Source: Chloroflexota bacterium (GTDB lineage Bacteria > Chloroflexota > UBA4733). Taken from it: a stretch of DNA of 7,244 nucleotides. Positions 5,894-7,244 of this stretch are shown here, one piece after another. The stretch spans positions 3,021 to 10,264 of the forward strand of contig JAMDCW010000073.1 of assembly GCA_023489405.1 (NCBI GenBank), given 5' to 3'. A model generated the notes under the pieces. That model had not been told where the DNA came from. It saw only the letters and a program-made list of their open reading frames with translations, and did not search any database. How positions within the stretch are numbered: position 1 is the first letter of the stretch; each line of letters starts with the position of its first letter. A program made the position numbers and the translations under genes.

Positions 5894-6865
5894 ATCCGCG
5901 TCATCTTCGCAGGCACACGAGATATCGCGCTCCCTGCGCTCACTGCCCTCCTCGAACATCACCAACGGAGCATCGAGCTGGTTGCGGTAGTAACTCAACC
6001 CGATCGACCAGCAAGAAGAGGCTCAGCGCTTACGCCTCCTCCCACGAAAGAGCTCGCCCAACGCGCCGGAATACCTGTCTATCAACCGGAATCACTACGC
6101 GACTCCTCCTTCATCAGCCTTCTTAGCGCGCTAGCGCCAGATATTCGCGTCGTTCCCAGCTACGCGCAGCTCCTACCCCGTACGGCATTGCGTATTCCCC
6201 GTACGGGGTGGTTGAACATTCACCCTTCGCTTCTGCCACGCCATCGCGGGCCTGCTCCAGTTGTAGGAGCCATCCTCGCCGGTGACACGACAACTGGGGT
6301 CACCATTATCCGCATGGTCCGTGCTATGGATGCCGGACCTATCGTGGACCAAATAGCCATACCGGTTCCGCCCAGGGCATCTACGCGTACACTCCTGGCC
6401 CTTCTAGGAACGCTCGGCGCCCAACGCCTCATGACGGTTCTCCAGCCGTGGACACGTGGTGAGATTACAGCTCACCCTCAAGATGAATCGCTCGCTACCA
6501 CTACCCATCTCCTCACCCGGGAAGACGGGGCCATCCGCTGGGAGGAGCCAGCCTGGCTTATCGAACGGAAAATACGGGCCTATGATCCCTGGCCTCGTAC
6601 GTTCTCCTGGCTCAACGGGCGCCGGATCGCTATCCTCGAAGCCGATGTCCTCGACACCGCTCGCCAAGCACCTCCTGGCACAATCGTCCAGCTTGATATA
6701 GCTCGGCACCCTGCCACGCTCGCCGTCGTCTGCGGCGAAGGCGGCCTAGCAGTAACAAGACTCCAAGCAGAAGGCCGTATGCCACTATCTGCGGACCAAT
6801 TCGCCAGCGGCTGGCCAAGACTGGTCGGTTCCCGATTCACTGGAACGCCGAGAGAGCCTGGATAA
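5894..6865 (+). CDS. fmt: Methionyl-tRNA formyltransferase with no standard start codon
   Basis: Transfers a formyl group from 10-formyl-tetrahydrofolate to Met-tRNA(fMet) for initiation. The frame encodes a full-length enzyme of about 323 residues: IRVIFAGTRDIALPAL (1-16), VVTQPDRPARRG (32-43), LTPPPTKELA (46-55), then the catalytic block LNIHPSLLPRHRG (107-119) with Asn108 and His110, and MDAGPI with Asp146. These correspond to the Asn-His-Asp residues of formyltransferases (N106/H108/D144 in E. coli PurN). Residues from about 210 fit the C-terminal OB-like domain. The in-frame stop before it is TAG at 5867-5869, and no ATG, GTG or TTG occurs until TTG 6188, which would delete the N-terminal 98 residues. 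ATC codons at 5882, 5891 and 5894 are the only plausible initiators; 5894 is where Met sits in typical Fmt. A purine-rich GAGGGGG (5872-5878) precedes them. It lies 29 bp after the permease gene. Identity is certain, start uncertain. Confidence 0.9.
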   Translation: MRVIFAGTRDIALPALTALLEHHQRSIELVAVVTQPDRPARRGSALTPPPTKELAQRAGIPVYQPESLRDSSFISLLSALAPDIRVVPSYAQLLPRTALRIPRTGWLNIHPSLLPRHRGPAPVVGAILAGDTTTGVTIIRMVRAMDAGPIVDQIAIPVPPRASTRTLLALLGTLGAQRLMTVLQPWTRGEITAHPQDESLATTTHLLTREDGAIRWEEPAWLIERKIRAYDPWPRTFSWLNGRRIAILEADVLDTARQAPPGTIVQLDIARHPATLAVVCGEGGLAVTRLQAEGRMPLSADQFASGWPRLVGSRFTGTPREPG

Positions 6866-6880
6866 TCAGACGCTTCGCCC

Positions 6881-6903
6881 AGGGAGGATACGCCCCTCCT
6901 TTT
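6881..6903 (+). terminator. Small hairpin with T-tail after fmt
   Basis: AGGGAGG (6881-6887), a 7-nt loop, then CCTCC followed by TTTT (6900-6903). The stem is five Watson-Crick pairs extended by a G-T and an A-T pair that use the first Ts. It lies 16 bases after the fmt stop and before the convergent gene, so it probably ends the plus-strand operon. The short T-run makes it a weak intrinsic terminator. Confidence 0.55.
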
Positions 6904-6913
6904 CCCATGCGCA

Positions 6914-7244
6914 CTACACTATCTGCACGATAACGTGAAGAGGGGCAGAGCCAACAGGCTGGAAGCGTGCCGGCACCAGTTCAGCCGACGCTACGCGCGG
7001 CAGCTCACGCAGAATTGCCACTAGCGGTACCGGGCGCACAAGCTGGATAGGCACCACCAAGGTATCACGGTATGTCTGCATCTTCCTCACAGTGACCCCC
7101 GGCTGCTCTTGGAGAACGGCCACGATGACCTCGAGGGTAATGCGATCAGCGGTTCGAGGAAGGATGAGATCAATATCCCCGGTCAGCGCACTCGGCAATG
7201 CCACAGCCTCCTCATGCTGGGGAGGCTCACTCACCGGTGGTTCA
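6914..7244 (-). CDS. C-terminal part of an unrecognised protein with two beta-alpha-beta units
   Basis: The frame is open from the right window edge to TAG at 6914-6916, giving 109 visible residues. Codons upstream of a GTG at 7232-7234 read E-P-P without a stop, so the gene most likely continues beyond the window. The visible part starts with an acidic, proline-rich stretch (EPPVSEPPQHEE), probably a linker. It then has two similar halves, roughly ITLEVIVAVLQEQPGVTVRK... with LVVPIQLV, and VPLVAILRELPRVASAELVP... with LHVIVQIV. Each reads as helix, strand, strand, suggesting a ferredoxin-like or small tandem sensory or binding domain. I do not recognise the family. It converges on fmt with 48 bp between stops and has no strong terminator of its own inside the window. 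A short independent protein starting at GTG 7234 is possible but less likely, because no ribosome binding site is visible in the ten bases available. Confidence 0.7.
   Translation of the reverse strand, partial: EPPVSEPPQHEEAVALPSALTGDIDLILPRTADRITLEVIVAVLQEQPGVTVRKMQTYRDTLVVPIQLVRPVPLVAILRELPRVASAELVPARFQPVGSAPLHVIVQIV

Noticed and set aside
5830..6126. A 98-codon frame bridging the permease end and fmt start, as a possible frameshift partner of fmt
   Set aside because: It starts inside the permease gene, gives low-complexity His/Arg-rich sequence, and has no start codon near the GGGGG run that would make a frameshift into fmt sensible.
6128..6137. GCGCTAGCGC palindrome in fmt
   Set aside because: A ten-base palindrome inside coding sequence of this composition is expected by chance, and nothing nearby suggests a binding site.
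6188..6865. fmt as a 225-residue protein starting at TTG 6188
   Set aside because: The preceding 98 codons in the same frame encode the conserved Fmt N-terminus, and no good ribosome site precedes TTG 6188; a truncated enzyme would lack part of the folate-binding domain.

Overview
This 7.2 kb window is bacterial chromosomal DNA, moderately GC-rich and densely coded. It carries seven protein genes, two of them cut by the window edges. A T-box leader on a TGS-less threonyl-tRNA synthetase, strong Shine-Dalgarno sites and a MacB/LolDE-type exporter with no periplasmic adaptor gene beside it would fit a Chloroflexota (Thermomicrobia-like) or Firmicutes-related lineage. That placement is inference with low confidence. 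No insertion sequences, CRISPR arrays, tRNA or rRNA genes are visible.

Region 1 (1-1266, minus strand) is the 5' two thirds of thrS and its control region. Upstream of the gene lie a sigma70-like promoter (TTGCCT, 17 bp, TATAAC) and a leader of about 300 nt. The leader shows the marks of a T-box riboswitch: AGAGTA at the base of Stem I, an ACC (Thr) specifier in the expected register, a Stem III hairpin, the GGTGGAACCGCG T-box sequence and a strong terminator just before the gene. This predicts that thrS is switched on when uncharged tRNA-Thr accumulates.

Region 2 (1328-2539, plus strand) is a divergent 12-helix MFS transporter with a strong ribosome binding site. A 113-bp gap follows, holding a hairpin and a weak possible promoter.

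Region 3 (2659-6865, plus strand) is a probable operon. It has a COG3964-like metal-dependent amidohydrolase, an ABC ATPase and an FtsX/MacB-type permease packed with 0-2 bp gaps, then fmt (methionyl-tRNA formyltransferase) 29 bp later. The fmt reading frame is complete and has its catalytic residues, but no ATG, GTG or TTG lies between the upstream in-frame stop and the conserved N-terminus. The best-placed first codon is ATC. This is the most unusual feature here: a rare non-AUG start, a damaged gene or a sequence error. A small hairpin with four Ts follows fmt.

Region 4 (6914-7244, minus strand) is the C-terminal part of an unrecognised protein that converges on fmt. It appears to contain two related beta-alpha-beta units after an acidic, proline-rich stretch.
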